Assembly: GCF_001429545.1 (NCBI RefSeq)
Contig: NZ_LMSP01000048.1
Coordinates: 94,293 to 158,292, forward strand
DNA: 64,000 nucleotides
Origin: Paenibacillus sp. Soil787
GTDB lineage: Bacteria; Bacillota; Bacilli; Paenibacillales; NBRC-103111
Direction of reading: 5' to 3'
Shown here: one piece after another, positions 1 through 10,329 of the stretch
How positions within the stretch are numbered: the first letter of the stretch is position 1
Layout of the letters: every line of letters begins with the position of its first letter
The notes under the pieces: model-generated
Database searches by the model: none
The model's input: only the letters and a program-made list of their open reading frames with translations
What the model was told of the DNA's origin: nothing
Position numbers and translations under genes: made by a program

Positions 1-3000
1 GGCAAAGCCACATCATATGACAATGTGTTCTTGTCAAATGAAACAAGGGCTTGATCGTTAATTTCAATTGTTCTTAATGTGGCGTCCGAGCTTGGAATCA
101 CAACAACAGTCACAACAACAGCCGGCTTTATTAATTTAGCATCCGCCCAATCTGCATGATCACTGCCGTTGCCATTTCCTCCGTCTGTAACGATTAGTTT
201 TAACTGGCGTTTGTCCGCAATGTTCACACTAACCTTTTTAGCGGCTGTACGGATGCCTATATTATCGCTATCAAACAGCTTCTCGCCATCTGCCCAAATT
301 TGGAAAGTTACTTTGCCTTCTGTGCTTTCCTGATCTACACCGACATCCGCTTCGAATTTTTCGTATCCTTTTCCAGAAATATCGTACACAATTTCAGAAT
401 TGGCATGCGTACCGATTCCTTTGGCATACGATTTGCTGCCCATACCGTCAAATAAGGTCAGTACATTGTCTTGAACGCTGGAATCCTTTCTCACCGTGCC
501 CCAACCTGCCGTTGCGGTAACCCAATTCAGATCGCTCAAATAGGTCGGAACATCGGAATAACTCACGGTATAATGGTCTGCATCAGCGAGTCTCATATTA
601 ACCGTATTTGTGTATTTGGAAGCTAGCGTTATCGGTTTACTAATCGAATTCGCTTCCAGCCAGCCCGGAAATGCTGCAGGATGCGACCAAATATTATTAA
701 TTTGGAAGCGTATCGACCCATCTCCATTGACTGAGCTCTTGACGGAGCCATTTCCGTCTCCTTCAGCTGTAAGCCTTTTCCCAGACTCACCAAGTATTAA
801 AGATGCATAGTTGTAATTGTTCTTGGAGGCGACGAAATCAGAGGTTCCTCTTAGTCCTTTATCGTCCTTACCATACTTGTGAAAATCCTTCTCGTCTTGC
901 GACCATGCCCAAGTTGGTTTTACTCCGTACACTTCATCTCCTTCGCTCTTGCTCTTAAAGGCAATTCCCGCGTTCCTTCCAACTTGATCGCCAGGATAGT
1001 AAGACCAGAGACCCTTACGATCCCATGACATTCTGTCTGCTTTCGAAGAGACATCAAAGGCTACACCGATCGCATCATAGACAGTCGGAAGGTCGTTTAC
1101 GGCGTAAGTCGTTGAAATTAGCCCCGTCCCGTCAACATGGATGGTAAATATGACGCCTGTTTTCCCGTAAGAGCCCGCTATGTTGACAATCGCCTCGCTA
1201 TCTGTATTCGAGCTGTTTATACTGGACAGATTCCATGGGTCTAGCTTGGAAGTGAAACCCGGATTTAGATAGGGGCCTCCGATAAGAATCGTTTCTCCTT
1301 TATAAATCCCTTCTTTTATCAAGCCTGTTGCTTTGTCAAAAACGATTTTAAAATCTTGGCCCGAAAGGGTGATGTGTGCGTCATCCGTCTTAATTGTAGG
1401 GGCTTTACCTTGCGATTCGGCAAAATGTACGGTCTTCTCCCCGATCATCAGACTGTATTCATCCACCAGTCGAGATGACTGAAACCGGTCGCTTTGGTAA
1501 AACTTGAGGTGAACGATATCCCCCAGTTTCCAATTGTTAGCAGGGATAACCAATTCTCCTGCATGCATCGGCTCGATCGAAGGTCCCGTTAAGCTTTCCG
1601 TATGCTCTCCAAGACTCCATTCGACCTTAATTTCATTCAGATTCGTATGATTATAACGATTCTCAATCGGAATCGCCAAGGGATTGCCCGCGCCCGGATT
1701 CGGCAAGGAATTGGCATTAATTCTTATCGGCGAGTAGGCCTTTTTGACGTTCCAATACTCCGGTTTCTCCCTATTCCATGAATCCAAAATCCCCCACTTC
1801 ACACGGAAACCGCATATTTCGTCTTTACAATAGGTGTTCAAATCCCGTGAATGCCAGATCGCCCCGCCTAAAGTGCCTTCGGTAGCATACATTTCATCCC
1901 AATAGCGTTTGATGGCTTCGCCATAAAAATCCTCGAAGGCCGGGTCATTATTAAACCAATCTTCATAATACACATATAAGTGTGCGTACTCATCATCAAT
2001 TTCGGGTTTATCCCGCCCTCCGATCTTTTGTCCGTTGCCAATATAATGCACACTGAACAAATCATTATAGTTGCTAGGGGCATTATAGCCGAAGCTCGAT
2101 TTAACCGGTCGGGTTGGATCAATTTTTTTCACATAGTCATGAATAGCGGCGATATTGGAGCCCCACGCGCTCTCATTTTCCAGCGACCAAATGACGATAC
2201 TGGGGTGACTGCGGTCCTTTTCAATCGTTTCCGAAAATTGACCTATAAAATAACTCAAATAATTAGAATCGTTTAAGCGCTGCTCATCGCTTACGAACAT
2301 AACCGAATTTTCCTGCTCCACATATAAGCCGATTTCATCCGCGTAATCCAGCACATATTCATACTGCGGCCAATGGGAAGTTCGGATGTAATTGATGTTG
2401 CCATCTTTCAATTTGGCTAAGGATTCCAGATCATGCTGCCGATCTGCTGCGACTCCGACAAAGGGAGAGGATTGGTGCCAATTCACACCATGGAGCTTGA
2501 TCTCTTTCCCATTGACCAGCATTTTGTTGCCCGAGATTTTAATCTCTCTGAAACCTATCTTACGGACGACCGTCTGCACGGTTTCCCCATTCACCTTGAC
2601 GCTTGCCGTTAACTTATACAAGTTGGGGTGCTCCGCATCCCATTTGAGAGGACTCTTGACCGGGATGTTGATGGTTTGCTCTAAATTTTGTTCTGATATC
2701 GGCATACTGCTCGGTTCAATGGCTACTGGCTTGCCACCTGGGTCTACGAGACTGTATTCCACAACGGAATTGGCTGTGCCTTCGCTGCCTAGCATCATAC
2801 CCGCAGTAAGCTTCAATATCGCATCCTTATACGTCACATCAAACGTTGTCTCGGTCTGCAATCTTGCCAAATAATCAACGGGTAAAGCAACAAGCTTTAC
2901 TTCTCCTACCAAACCTCTGACATGCTGATATTCCACAAAGTTTTTCTCAGCGGTAATCCCTACTGTAACCCACGCGTCTGCGCCTGGTGTCACGTAGTCT

Positions 3001-6000
3001 GTAATATCGCAATCAAAGGTTGTAAAGCCGCCTCGGTGCGTACGAACCAAATGCCCGTTTACCCAGATTCTAGCGACGTCAAAGGCGGCTTCAAAGCGCA
3101 GCAGCACTTTCTTCCCTTGATAATCCTGCGGAATCGAAATCGATTTTTTATACACATTCTCAATATTGCGATCCGGGAACCAATCGCCTCCCTGCTTGCC
3201 GCGAATGTCAAATCCGAGCACTTCTAAATTAGCCGGAACCTTGGCATCAGACCATCCTGATGGCTCTGCGCTATTTTTCCAGAATCCTTGGACAGGAGTT
3301 TGCGTGAATTTCCAAGTACCGCTCAAATCGATGATTGGTTTCTGGACACCTGTGACCGAATTGGGTAACGGGGCAATGACAGGTCTTGGCCAGCCATTCG
3401 TATCTGGTCCTACCGGCACAGTTGGCATCGGGTCACTCGCATAACCGAGCACTTTGAATTCCGCAATTCCTGCTTTGCTGCCCAGCTCGAAATCGGTTAC
3501 GGTTATTCGTACATACCTTCTGGCCGCATCCAGAAAACGATCCGTATTCACTGTTGTGCGTTCGGTTTGATTGCTCTTATCGACTGCAGGATACCAGTTC
3601 ATTGCATCCGAGGAGACTTCGATTGTATACTTAACGTTTTTCTCCGCTTCTTTCCAGGTCACCTCCGTGCCTGTCAACTCATAATCCTTGCCCAAATCCA
3701 CTTGCAGCCAGTGCCCTTTTCCTGTATCCTTGGCCGCCCAAGCTGTTTCCAACTTCCCATCCACCGCATTCGCCGCTAAATTCGATGGGTCTTCGGAAGA
3801 TGACTTCACGCTTTTCCCAAGCGCTATATTCGTCTCATCTCCTCTTGCAATCGAATAAGAAAATGTGATGGCCGTACTTTCTTGCGACCCCTTAGCCGCA
3901 TATGCTCGAATTGCCGCATCTTGCATAATCGTAATCGGCTTCACATATGGCTGTTTGCTTCCAGAATTTTTGGGATCTGTTCCGTCGGTCGTGTAATAGA
4001 TTGTTGCGCCGCTGACTGAACTGGATAACGCAACGTCCGTCTTCTCACTAACAATTCCCGAGGCCGGATTTGCAGAAATGGCCACAACTTGATAGGCAAA
4101 AGATGTTACTTCGTTATCCACTTTACCTGCCGCTTTCGCGTAAGCTTTTAGCGTAACTGTTGAATCAACGGAATCACCCTTAAGCGGTATCCGCCCCGTA
4201 TACAATCGACTAGTGCCCGATGTTTTGGGATCGGTGCCGTCTGTCGTGTAATACATTTGCGCATTAGGCTCTTGCGTTGACAATCCCACTAAAGTTCCTT
4301 CGGCAACCACCATAGGCAGCATATCGGCAACCACCGGCAAGGCAACGGATGTATTGTAAAGATTAAACTCATAAACGGCAGCCGGGGATCCCACGGTGGC
4401 GATCTGGTGCAATCTTACATAACGTGCATTCGTTACAGGGAATTGATAGACTTGATCATCCAAATCCGTATTACTATTCTCCGTAACGACAGCAGACCAG
4501 TTATTCCCATCGTCGGATGTATCTATCGTAAATTGGGTGATGTAATTTTGATGATTTGGACTTTTACGCAATAACGCGTAATTGATGGACTGCTTCTTCC
4601 CCAATTCTAGGATAAGATCCCAAAGGCCCGATTTCGCTGGTTGCGCATATGTCGAACTATTGCCATCAATCGCATTGCTTGCAACATTGCCATATCCCGC
4701 TTCAACCGTCATTGTTGCAGTGGCTCCAAGCGCGAGATTCGTATATTGGGATAAGTCATCCGTAGGTATTGTATAAGTGAACGTCTGAGTTTCTCCAATG
4801 CCTCCACCTACATCGTCGATGGCAACTGCGTAAATGCTGATGTCGCGATTAATGGTCAGCGGTTCGGTATAGACAATTTTGCTTGGCGATGTCTTCGGAT
4901 CGCTTCCGTCGACTGTGTAATAGATCGATGCCGAAGGCAAAGTACTGCTAAGTGTTACGGTTCTCCCCTTGCTCACGGTACCAGAATCCGGCGAAGCCAT
5001 GACTTGAGGAATAATCGCCGCTTCCGAATACAGTTCGAACTCGCCAACCCTTACTGCCGGCCAGTCAGAGCCTTCCGCAGCCTTCTTTGTCACATGAAGC
5101 CGGACATATCTAGCGTTAATGGCATGTGGAAGCAATCTGTCCGTTACCTTGTTCATGTTGCCGGTTACTGCGTCCGCCGTTTGCCAAGGGCCATTCCCAT
5201 CGTTCGTACTATATTCCAACTGAAAATCCTTCGTTGCCAAGTCATTTTCGGCGGCATGCTTAACGATCCACCTGGCAATATCGAAGGTATCTCCAAGATC
5301 CACAACCGCCCATTCATCCGTAATCGGACTAGTTCGCCAACCCGTATCGCTCGTAGACCACATGGTATCCATGGAGCCATCGACCAGATAGCTAGGTTGA
5401 TGCTGCGATAGCGAGCTGCTTGCTGTCACGCTCTTTCCTAACGTCAAATTCCCAGTGACCGGAACCTTCGAAAGCGTATACGTTAAAATTTGTATCTGGC
5501 TTGTTCCGCCTTTCACTGGATCGACCGCAACAGCTTTCAAGACGATATCCCGATCAATCGCAATCGGTGCGGTGTAAAGCTGCTTACTCGCTGAAGTTGT
5601 CGGATCACTGCCATCCGACGTGTAATATATGGCCGCCGTGGCAAGTGAACTGCTTAACGTCACTTTCGTCCCTTTCTTCACGGTGCCAGAACCCAGATCA
5701 GCCGTCAGCACAGGAACGATCACTTCATTCCCATACAACTCCAACTCGCCGATTCTTACGGCCGGCCAATCGACCCCGTCCGACGTTTTCTTCGTCACAT
5801 GAAGTCTTACATACCTAGTATGAATGGATTGAGTTAATATACGATCTGTTACCTTGTACGTATTGCCAGTGACTGTATCCGCCGTTTGCCAAGGTCCTCC
5901 GATATCCGTGCTGATCTCAAGTTGGAAATCACTGGTAACTAACGCGTCGGAAGCGGCATGCTTAACGACCCATCTGGAAATTTCGTAATTGTTCCCTAGG

Positions 6001-6707
6001 TCGACAACCGCCCATTCATCCGTAACGGGACTTGTTCGCCAGCCCGTATCGCTCGTCGACCACATAGTATCCATAGAACCATCGACCAGATAGCTTGGTT
6101 GATGCTGCGGTAGCGAGCTGCTCGCGGTCACGCTTTTTCCTAATGCCAAATTCACTGTGACTGGAACTTTAGCTCCATACAACTCCAACTCGCCAATTCT
6201 TACAGCCGGCCAATCGCCCCCAGACGTTTTCTTCGTCACATGAAGCCGTACATACCTCGTTTGGATAGATTGGGTTAAGATGCGATCTGTTACTGTGTAC
6301 GTATTGCTTGTGACCGTGTCCGCCGTAAGCCACGGTCCTTCGGTACCTGAACTGTACTCCATTTGGAAATCACTGGTAATTAAAACGCCGGAAGCGGCAT
6401 GTTTAACAACCCATCTGGAAATATCGTAATTGCCCCCTAGATCGACAACTGCCCATTCGTCCGTAACGGGACTTGTTTGCCAGCCTGTATCGCTTGTCGA
6501 CCACATGGTATCCATGGAGCCATCGACCAGATAGCTAGGTTGGTGCTGTGATAATGAACTGCTCGCAGTCACTGTCTTTCCTAACGCAATATTCTCGCTA
6601 TCCGCAGCAGCGGAAGCGCGGTTTGCATCTGGATACAGCATCAAGAAATTGCTGCTAGCGATAACCAGACACAATAGAATGTGAAGGAACATCTTGCCAT
6701 TCCGCAT
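1..6707 (-). CDS. Secreted multidomain glycoside hydrolase family 2 (beta-galactosidase-like), 3' end outside window
   Basis: The frame is open from an ATG at 6707 (AGGAGGT Shine-Dalgarno six bases upstream) to the left edge, at least 2235 codons. A signal peptide ends near residue 34 (ASAAA). In order follow: discoidin/F5-8C domains at about 37-176, 183-323, 418-560, 653-783 and 958-1090; chitobiase-C-terminal-like modules (YYTxDGSDP motif) at about 330-410, 566-643, 790-866 and 873-953; the GH2 sugar-binding, Ig-like and TIM-barrel domains at about 1120-1653; an NPCBM-like domain at about 2046-2186; and the start of a cadherin-like sandwich. The acid/base is Glu1512 in NES and the likely nucleophile is Glu1573 in DEYAH, as in LacZ. 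It probably trims beta-linked galactose or a related sugar outside the cell. It is the last visible gene of operon B. Whether the missing C terminus carries SLH domains cannot be seen. The exact substrate is unknown. Confidence 0.88.
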   Translation of the reverse strand, partial: MRNGKMFLHILLCLVIASSNFLMLYPDANRASAAADSENIALGKTVTASSSLSQHQPSYLVDGSMDTMWSTSDTGWQTSPVTDEWAVVDLGGNYDISRWVVKHAASGVLITSDFQMEYSSGTEGPWLTADTVTSNTYTVTDRILTQSIQTRYVRLHVTKKTSGGDWPAVRIGELELYGAKVPVTVNLALGKSVTASSSLPQHQPSYLVDGSMDTMWSTSDTGWRTSPVTDEWAVVDLGNNYEISRWVVKHAASDALVTSDFQLEISTDIGGPWQTADTVTGNTYKVTDRILTQSIHTRYVRLHVTKKTSDGVDWPAVRIGELELYGNEVIVPVLTADLGSGTVKKGTKVTLSSSLATAAIYYTSDGSDPTTSASKQLYTAPIAIDRDIVLKAVAVDPVKGGTSQIQILTYTLSKVPVTGNLTLGKSVTASSSLSQHQPSYLVDGSMDTMWSTSDTGWRTSPITDEWAVVDLGDTFDIARWIVKHAAENDLATKDFQLEYSTNDGNGPWQTADAVTGNMNKVTDRLLPHAINARYVRLHVTKKAAEGSDWPAVRVGEFELYSEAAIIPQVMASPDSGTVSKGRTVTLSSTLPSASIYYTVDGSDPKTSPSKIVYTEPLTINRDISIYAVAIDDVGGGIGETQTFTYTIPTDDLSQYTNLALGATATMTVEAGYGNVASNAIDGNSSTYAQPAKSGLWDLILELGKKQSINYALLRKSPNHQNYITQFTIDTSDDGNNWSAVVTENSNTDLDDQVYQFPVTNARYVRLHQIATVGSPAAVYEFNLYNTSVALPVVADMLPMVVAEGTLVGLSTQEPNAQMYYTTDGTDPKTSGTSRLYTGRIPLKGDSVDSTVTLKAYAKAAGKVDNEVTSFAYQVVAISANPASGIVSEKTDVALSSSVSGATIYYTTDGTDPKNSGSKQPYVKPITIMQDAAIRAYAAKGSQESTAITFSYSIARGDETNIALGKSVKSSSEDPSNLAANAVDGKLETAWAAKDTGKGHWLQVDLGKDYELTGTEVTWKEAEKNVKYTIEVSSDAMNWYPAVDKSNQTERTTVNTDRFLDAARRYVRITVTDFELGSKAGIAEFKVLGYASDPMPTVPVGPDTNGWPRPVIAPLPNSVTGVQKPIIDLSGTWKFTQTPVQGFWKNSAEPSGWSDAKVPANLEVLGFDIRGKQGGDWFPDRNIENVYKKSISIPQDYQGKKVLLRFEAAFDVARIWVNGHLVRTHRGGFTTFDCDITDYVTPGADAWVTVGITAEKNFVEYQHVRGLVGEVKLVALPVDYLARLQTETTFDVTYKDAILKLTAGMMLGSEGTANSVVEYSLVDPGGKPVAIEPSSMPISEQNLEQTINIPVKSPLKWDAEHPNLYKLTASVKVNGETVQTVVRKIGFREIKISGNKMLVNGKEIKLHGVNWHQSSPFVGVAADRQHDLESLAKLKDGNINYIRTSHWPQYEYVLDYADEIGLYVEQENSVMFVSDEQRLNDSNYLSYFIGQFSETIEKDRSHPSIVIWSLENESAWGSNIAAIHDYVKKIDPTRPVKSSFGYNAPSNYNDLFSVHYIGNGQKIGGRDKPEIDDEYAHLYVYYEDWFNNDPAFEDFYGEAIKRYWDEMYATEGTLGGAIWHSRDLNTYCKDEICGFRVKWGILDSWNREKPEYWNVKKAYSPIRINANSLPNPGAGNPLAIPIENRYNHTNLNEIKVEWSLGEHTESLTGPSIEPMHAGELVIPANNWKLGDIVHLKFYQSDRFQSSRLVDEYSLMIGEKTVHFAESQGKAPTIKTDDAHITLSGQDFKIVFDKATGLIKEGIYKGETILIGGPYLNPGFTSKLDPWNLSSINSSNTDSEAIVNIAGSYGKTGVIFTIHVDGTGLISTTYAVNDLPTVYDAIGVAFDVSSKADRMSWDRKGLWSYYPGDQVGRNAGIAFKSKSEGDEVYGVKPTWAWSQDEKDFHKYGKDDKGLRGTSDFVASKNNYNYASLILGESGKRLTAEGDGNGSVKSSVNGDGSIRFQINNIWSHPAAFPGWLEANSISKPITLASKYTNTVNMRLADADHYTVSYSDVPTYLSDLNWVTATAGWGTVRKDSSVQDNVLTLFDGMGSKSYAKGIGTHANSEIVYDISGKGYEKFEADVGVDQESTEGKVTFQIWADGEKLFDSDNIGIRTAAKKVSVNIADKRQLKLIVTDGGNGNGSDHADWADAKLIKPAVVVTVVVIPSSDATLRTIEINDQALVSFDKNTLSYDVAL
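5030..6610 (-). repeat. Three near-identical discoidin-domain-coding repeats in the GH2 gene
   Basis: Blocks at about 6180-6600, 5740-6160 and 5030-5455 share long runs of identical DNA, for example the stretch coding for SYLVDGSMDTMWSTSDTGW near 6500, 6060 and 5360. The protein copies differ at a limited number of positions. This points to recent internal duplication or gene conversion; the two outer discoidin-like domains (nt 4360-4750 and 3440-3835) are far more divergent. Confidence 0.85.
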
Positions 6708-6752
6708 GTAAACTTACCTCCTTCGTTATAGTTGAGGTCAAGCGGTTTCCAC

Positions 6753-8300
6753 TTATTTCGAAGCCTTTTTTGCCATAAATTCGTTCAGTTGTTTCTGAAT
6801 TTCAGCAATCACCTTGTCGATCCCGGCTGCTTTCAATTTACTTTTAAACTCAGGATAGAAAGCGTCATAGTCGGTATATCCATTGTTAGCTGGACCCACG
6901 TATACTTGGCCTACCGCATCAATTTGTGCGATTTCCGACTTTACGGGATCAGCATTGAATCGAAAGCCAAGCATTGGCGCCACAATAGAATCTTTATCCC
7001 ATACTTTCAGCTTTTCTATGTAGGCAGGGTTAACATTCTTGCTGAACCGTTTCATCCGAATATCATCCCACGCCCAGTTAACCTGATTATAGGTAGCACG
7101 ATCGGCAATTCCCTGCGTAGAAATCGCCTCGCCATCCAGCTTATAGTTGACATTGTTAACGCCATAGGAGAACAAATCATAATTTTCTTTACTGCTTCTA
7201 AACCAGTTGACAAAGGCCATGGCGGCTTGGCTGTTCTTGCTTGTTGAGAAGATCGACAATAAGTTAGAAGCAGCGTCGAAGACGTATTTCGGCTTTTCCG
7301 GATTTAAAAATACATCTTCAAGCGTACCATTGGGAAGTGTTGTCTTAAAGGCGTCAATCCGCTCCGATGTCTTCAGCACATTGGACCAGGTAGCAGCGAT
7401 TTTCCCATTGTTCAAAGCGGCTTCCGAGTCTTTAATTTCTTGGGCATCTTTAGGAAACCATCCGTTCAGATACCACTTTCTTTTGGTTTTTACAATATTT
7501 TTGAAAATATCAGACTCGAAAAAGTTTTTAACTTCAAGGTTTTTATCGGCCGGATCAATGTAAGCCGGTCCTGCGCCATAATCGCCTATTGGCAAATAAA
7601 TATCACCAAATTCTCGCAAGAGACCGCGTGTATTGTCATTGGCGATCGGTACCATATTCGGCTCATTCTTTTTAATTGTATCGAGGTAGTTTTCGAAATC
7701 GGCTAATGTCTTAATCGGAGCAAGCTTGTATTTCTCCCTTAAATCGCCCCGAATGGCGAAAAAGTTATTATTTTCAGCGGAAGGAACCAAAGTAGGAATG
7801 CCATAAATCTTCTTATCAATAGAAGCGCTCATGATACTCGCAGCCGGAATATTAGCTTTGAGCTGCGGGCCCTGCTCCTCAATTAAATCATTCAGAGGCA
7901 TGATGACATTTTTAGCCGCGATTTGGGATAACCAGCTGACATGCGTCCAAGCAAGATCGTAATTCTCTCCGGAAGCTGCAATGAGATTGAGCTTATTCGT
8001 GTATTGGTCCCATGGAAAATAAGTGAACTCCAATTTGATATTTAAGCCGTCTGCCTTGAGTTTTTCTTCCATCGCCTTCTGAACGCCTGCCAAATCTTTG
8101 GGAGCATCGCCAGGTAAAACAAATTTCACTGTTCCTTCAACTATCGGCTTTGCTGAAGCCGATACCGGCGATGTTGTCGCATTCGCATTACCCGTCGCTT
8201 GCGGATTAATCCCCTCATTTTTCGAACAAGCAACCATCAAACTCATCATCATCGTGAGCACCAAAGTAGCACTCGCAGCTTTAACATGTAATTTCTTCAA
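6753..8300 (-). CDS. CUT1 sugar ABC transporter substrate-binding lipoprotein with DUF3502-like C terminus
   Basis: This predicts a 515-residue extracellular solute-binding protein that captures an oligosaccharide and hands it to the two permeases just upstream. A TTG start at 8300 is chosen because GGGAGGAAG lies at proper spacing; the same frame extends 14 codons further but without a ribosome site. The signal peptide ends in a lipobox with Cys25 (MVAC), so it is anchored to the outer face of the membrane. The C-terminal 80 or so residues resemble the DUF3502 extension found in this lipoprotein class. The gene lies 68 bases after permease 8369-9238 and 45 bases before the GH2 enzyme, so one transcript should link capture and hydrolysis. 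The ligand cannot be read from sequence. Confidence 0.88.
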   Translation of the reverse strand: MKKLHVKAASATLVLTMMMSLMVACSKNEGINPQATGNANATTSPVSASAKPIVEGTVKFVLPGDAPKDLAGVQKAMEEKLKADGLNIKLEFTYFPWDQYTNKLNLIAASGENYDLAWTHVSWLSQIAAKNVIMPLNDLIEEQGPQLKANIPAASIMSASIDKKIYGIPTLVPSAENNNFFAIRGDLREKYKLAPIKTLADFENYLDTIKKNEPNMVPIANDNTRGLLREFGDIYLPIGDYGAGPAYIDPADKNLEVKNFFESDIFKNIVKTKRKWYLNGWFPKDAQEIKDSEAALNNGKIAATWSNVLKTSERIDAFKTTLPNGTLEDVFLNPEKPKYVFDAASNLLSIFSTSKNSQAAMAFVNWFRSSKENYDLFSYGVNNVNYKLDGEAISTQGIADRATYNQVNWAWDDIRMKRFSKNVNPAYIEKLKVWDKDSIVAPMLGFRFNADPVKSEIAQIDAVGQVYVGPANNGYTDYDAFYPEFKSKLKAAGIDKVIAEIQKQLNEFMAKKASK

Positions 8301-8368
8301 TGTTCTTCCTCCCGTTTCATTGAGGATCCTAGGATCCTGCATATGTTCAACTTGTAATCAAGCTCTAA

Positions 8369-9238
8369 CTAACCTTTGACGGCCCCAATCATGATTCCCT
8401 TAATAAAGTACTTCTGAACGAAAGGATACATCAGGATGATCGGTCCGATCGTTACCAAAACCATCGCCATTTGTGCGGTGACAGATGGCAGCGTCGTGCT
8501 GCCTACGCCATAATTGCCGCCTGAACTCATATAATTAATCATGGATTGAATCTTGAACAGCATGAACTGCAGAGGATATAATTCTCGTTCGTCAATTAAC
8601 CAGAGCGCCAAGTTCCAGTCATTCCAATAAGCCAAGGAGTAGAATAAAGCAATGGTCGCCGTAATGGGCGTGGAAAGTGGAAGGATAATTTTGACGAAAA
8701 TATACAGCGGATTTGCCCCTTCAATTTCTGCCGATTCCACCAAAGCCGGGGGTAATGATTTGAAGTAATTTCGAACCAGAAATACATTAAACGGGCTTAC
8801 TAGCATCGGTAAAATCAAAGCAAAGATGGAATTTTTTAGATGCAAGTACTTCGTAATAAATATATACCAAGGGACAAGCCCTGCGTTAAAAATCATGGGA
8901 ATAAAAATGAAAAGTGCAATCACATTTCTATATTTCACTTTGGGTACTGCGATCGCATAGGCTAGCGTTGTGGTTACAAGTAAACTCAACCCTGTGCCTA
9001 GTAGTGTAACGATTAAAGATACACCGTAGGCGTTATAGATCTCGCTTGATGCGAAAATCAACCTAAAAGCGTCTAGCGAGAAGTGATCCGGAATGAATCG
9101 ATAGCCATTATTCACAACTGACTTCTCGTCCGTCACCGACACGATTATCGTAAGAATAAAGGGAATTGTCGTAAATAAACAAAATACGATAAAGATGATA
9201 TGGAATAGAATTTGCGAAGCTCTTCCTTGGTTGTTCAC
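8369..9238 (-). CDS. CUT1 sugar ABC transporter permease (MalG/LplC type)
   Basis: This predicts a 289-residue inner-membrane permease with about six transmembrane segments. The cytoplasmic EAA loop is visible near residue 190 (EIEGANPLYIFVKIILP), the contact site for the ATPase. The start is GTG at 9238, preceded by GGGGTGGAG. The C terminus ends in the usual KYFIKGIMIGAVKG tail of this family. It pairs with the permease encoded 14 bases upstream and with the lipoprotein downstream. No ATP-binding gene is present in the operon, so a shared MsmX-type ATPase elsewhere in the genome is the likely partner. Confidence 0.9.
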   Translation of the reverse strand: MNNQGRASQILFHIIFIVFCLFTTIPFILTIIVSVTDEKSVVNNGYRFIPDHFSLDAFRLIFASSEIYNAYGVSLIVTLLGTGLSLLVTTTLAYAIAVPKVKYRNVIALFIFIPMIFNAGLVPWYIFITKYLHLKNSIFALILPMLVSPFNVFLVRNYFKSLPPALVESAEIEGANPLYIFVKIILPLSTPITATIALFYSLAYWNDWNLALWLIDERELYPLQFMLFKIQSMINYMSSGGNYGVGSTTLPSVTAQMAMVLVTIGPIILMYPFVQKYFIKGIMIGAVKG

Positions 9239-9252
9239 TACTCCACCCCTGA

Positions 9253-10224
9253 CTAAAACAACGAGTGTTCATTGTTATATTTTTTGACTGCCCAATTGCA
9301 AAAGATAACGGTGATAAACCCGCAAGCGGATTGATATAATCCCACTGCAGCAGGCATACTGATATCCCCCAACTTTTTGACAGCCCTAAATACATAGGTG
9401 TCAATGACATCCGTTGTTGCAAATAACATTCCATTTTCATCGCCTACGATGGAATAAATGGTTTGAAAATCCCCAAAGAACATTTTGCCAATGGATAAAA
9501 GAGTAAGTATGATGATGGTCGGGAACAACAACGGCAAAGTGATGTAGCGAGTCTTCTGCCATCTGCCAGCCCCGTCAAGTGCGGCCGCTTCATAAAGCTC
9601 ATCGTCAATGCCTACGATGGTGGCCAAGTACATCACAACCGCATAGCCTGTATTCTTCCAGATGAATACACCCACTAAGATGGAAACCCAATATTGTGCG
9701 CTAGAGTACCAATCAATCGGAGTTCTATTAGTAAGCTCCAGCAATTGATTCGCAACGCCAAATTTTGTGCTGAAGATTAAATAAACAAAATCACCGACTA
9801 CAATCGCAGAGAAGAAATAAGGCAGAAACATGAAGCTTTGATATAACCTTTTTAAAAGGCCATTTTTAACTTCATTTAAAAGAAGCGCAAATGCAACGGC
9901 AAAAAGTGTTCCAAAGATGATATAGTTCGCATTAATGAACAACGTGTTGAAAGTCGTTCTCCATGCGTACTCGCCGTTGAAGAAAAATTTAAAGTTATCA
10001 AACCACACCCACTTGCTTCCGAAAATGCCGTCTGCGAATCTGTAATCTTTGAATGCAATGATAATCCCTGGCAAAGGCAAGTAACTAAAGATAATAAAAA
10101 ATAGTAAGCCCGGTAATGCCATCATGTAGTACCAGCCGTTTTTCCAAAGCTCATGAATAAAACCTTTTCTTGATTTCTTTGCTTGATATCCAGTTCTCGA
10201 TGTAAGGGTTGTTACCTGACTCAA
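9253..10224 (-). CDS. CUT1 sugar ABC transporter permease (LplB/MalF type)
   Basis: This predicts a 323-residue permease and the first gene of operon B. The TTG start at 10224 has an AAAGGAG site eight bases upstream. The protein has a hydrophilic N-terminal stretch of about 25 residues, about six membrane helices, and an EAA loop (YEAAALDGAGRWQKTRYITLP) near residue 210. It ends in the NNEHSLF tail seen in the YteP/LplB group. The promoter region 10249-10329 lies directly upstream and is described separately. With 8369-9238 it should form the membrane channel of the importer. Confidence 0.9.
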   Translation of the reverse strand: MSQVTTLTSRTGYQAKKSRKGFIHELWKNGWYYMMALPGLLFFIIFSYLPLPGIIIAFKDYRFADGIFGSKWVWFDNFKFFFNGEYAWRTTFNTLFINANYIIFGTLFAVAFALLLNEVKNGLLKRLYQSFMFLPYFFSAIVVGDFVYLIFSTKFGVANQLLELTNRTPIDWYSSAQYWVSILVGVFIWKNTGYAVVMYLATIVGIDDELYEAAALDGAGRWQKTRYITLPLLFPTIIILTLLSIGKMFFGDFQTIYSIVGDENGMLFATTDVIDTYVFRAVKKLGDISMPAAVGLYQSACGFITVIFCNWAVKKYNNEHSLF

Positions 10225-10248
10225 TGGACTCGCTCCTTTCCGACATTA

Positions 10249-10329
10249 TGTAAACGCTTTACATTGCATGATGATCATAAGATTTTAAACTGAAATTGCC
10301 TATTTCGCATTCTGCTTAAAGTATTAAAA
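10249..10329 (-). promoter_or_regulatory. Operon B promoter: activator element, -10 box and cre-like operator
   Basis: Read on the minus strand there is an upstream element (TTTTAATACTTTA, 10317-10329), a -10 TATGAT at 10274-10279 with only a weak -35, and a palindromic cre-like site (TGTAAAGCGTTTACA, 10249-10263) that would sit just after the transcription start. The poor -35 next to the conserved element suggests an activator, plausibly an AraC-type response regulator. The cre-like site suggests CcpA repression. The same layout recurs at 20023-20099. Roles are inferred. Confidence 0.6.

Noticed and set aside
6732-7247. 171-codon plus-strand frame opposite a binding-protein gene
   Set aside because: It is antisense to the lipoprotein gene, which has a ribosome site, lipobox and family match.
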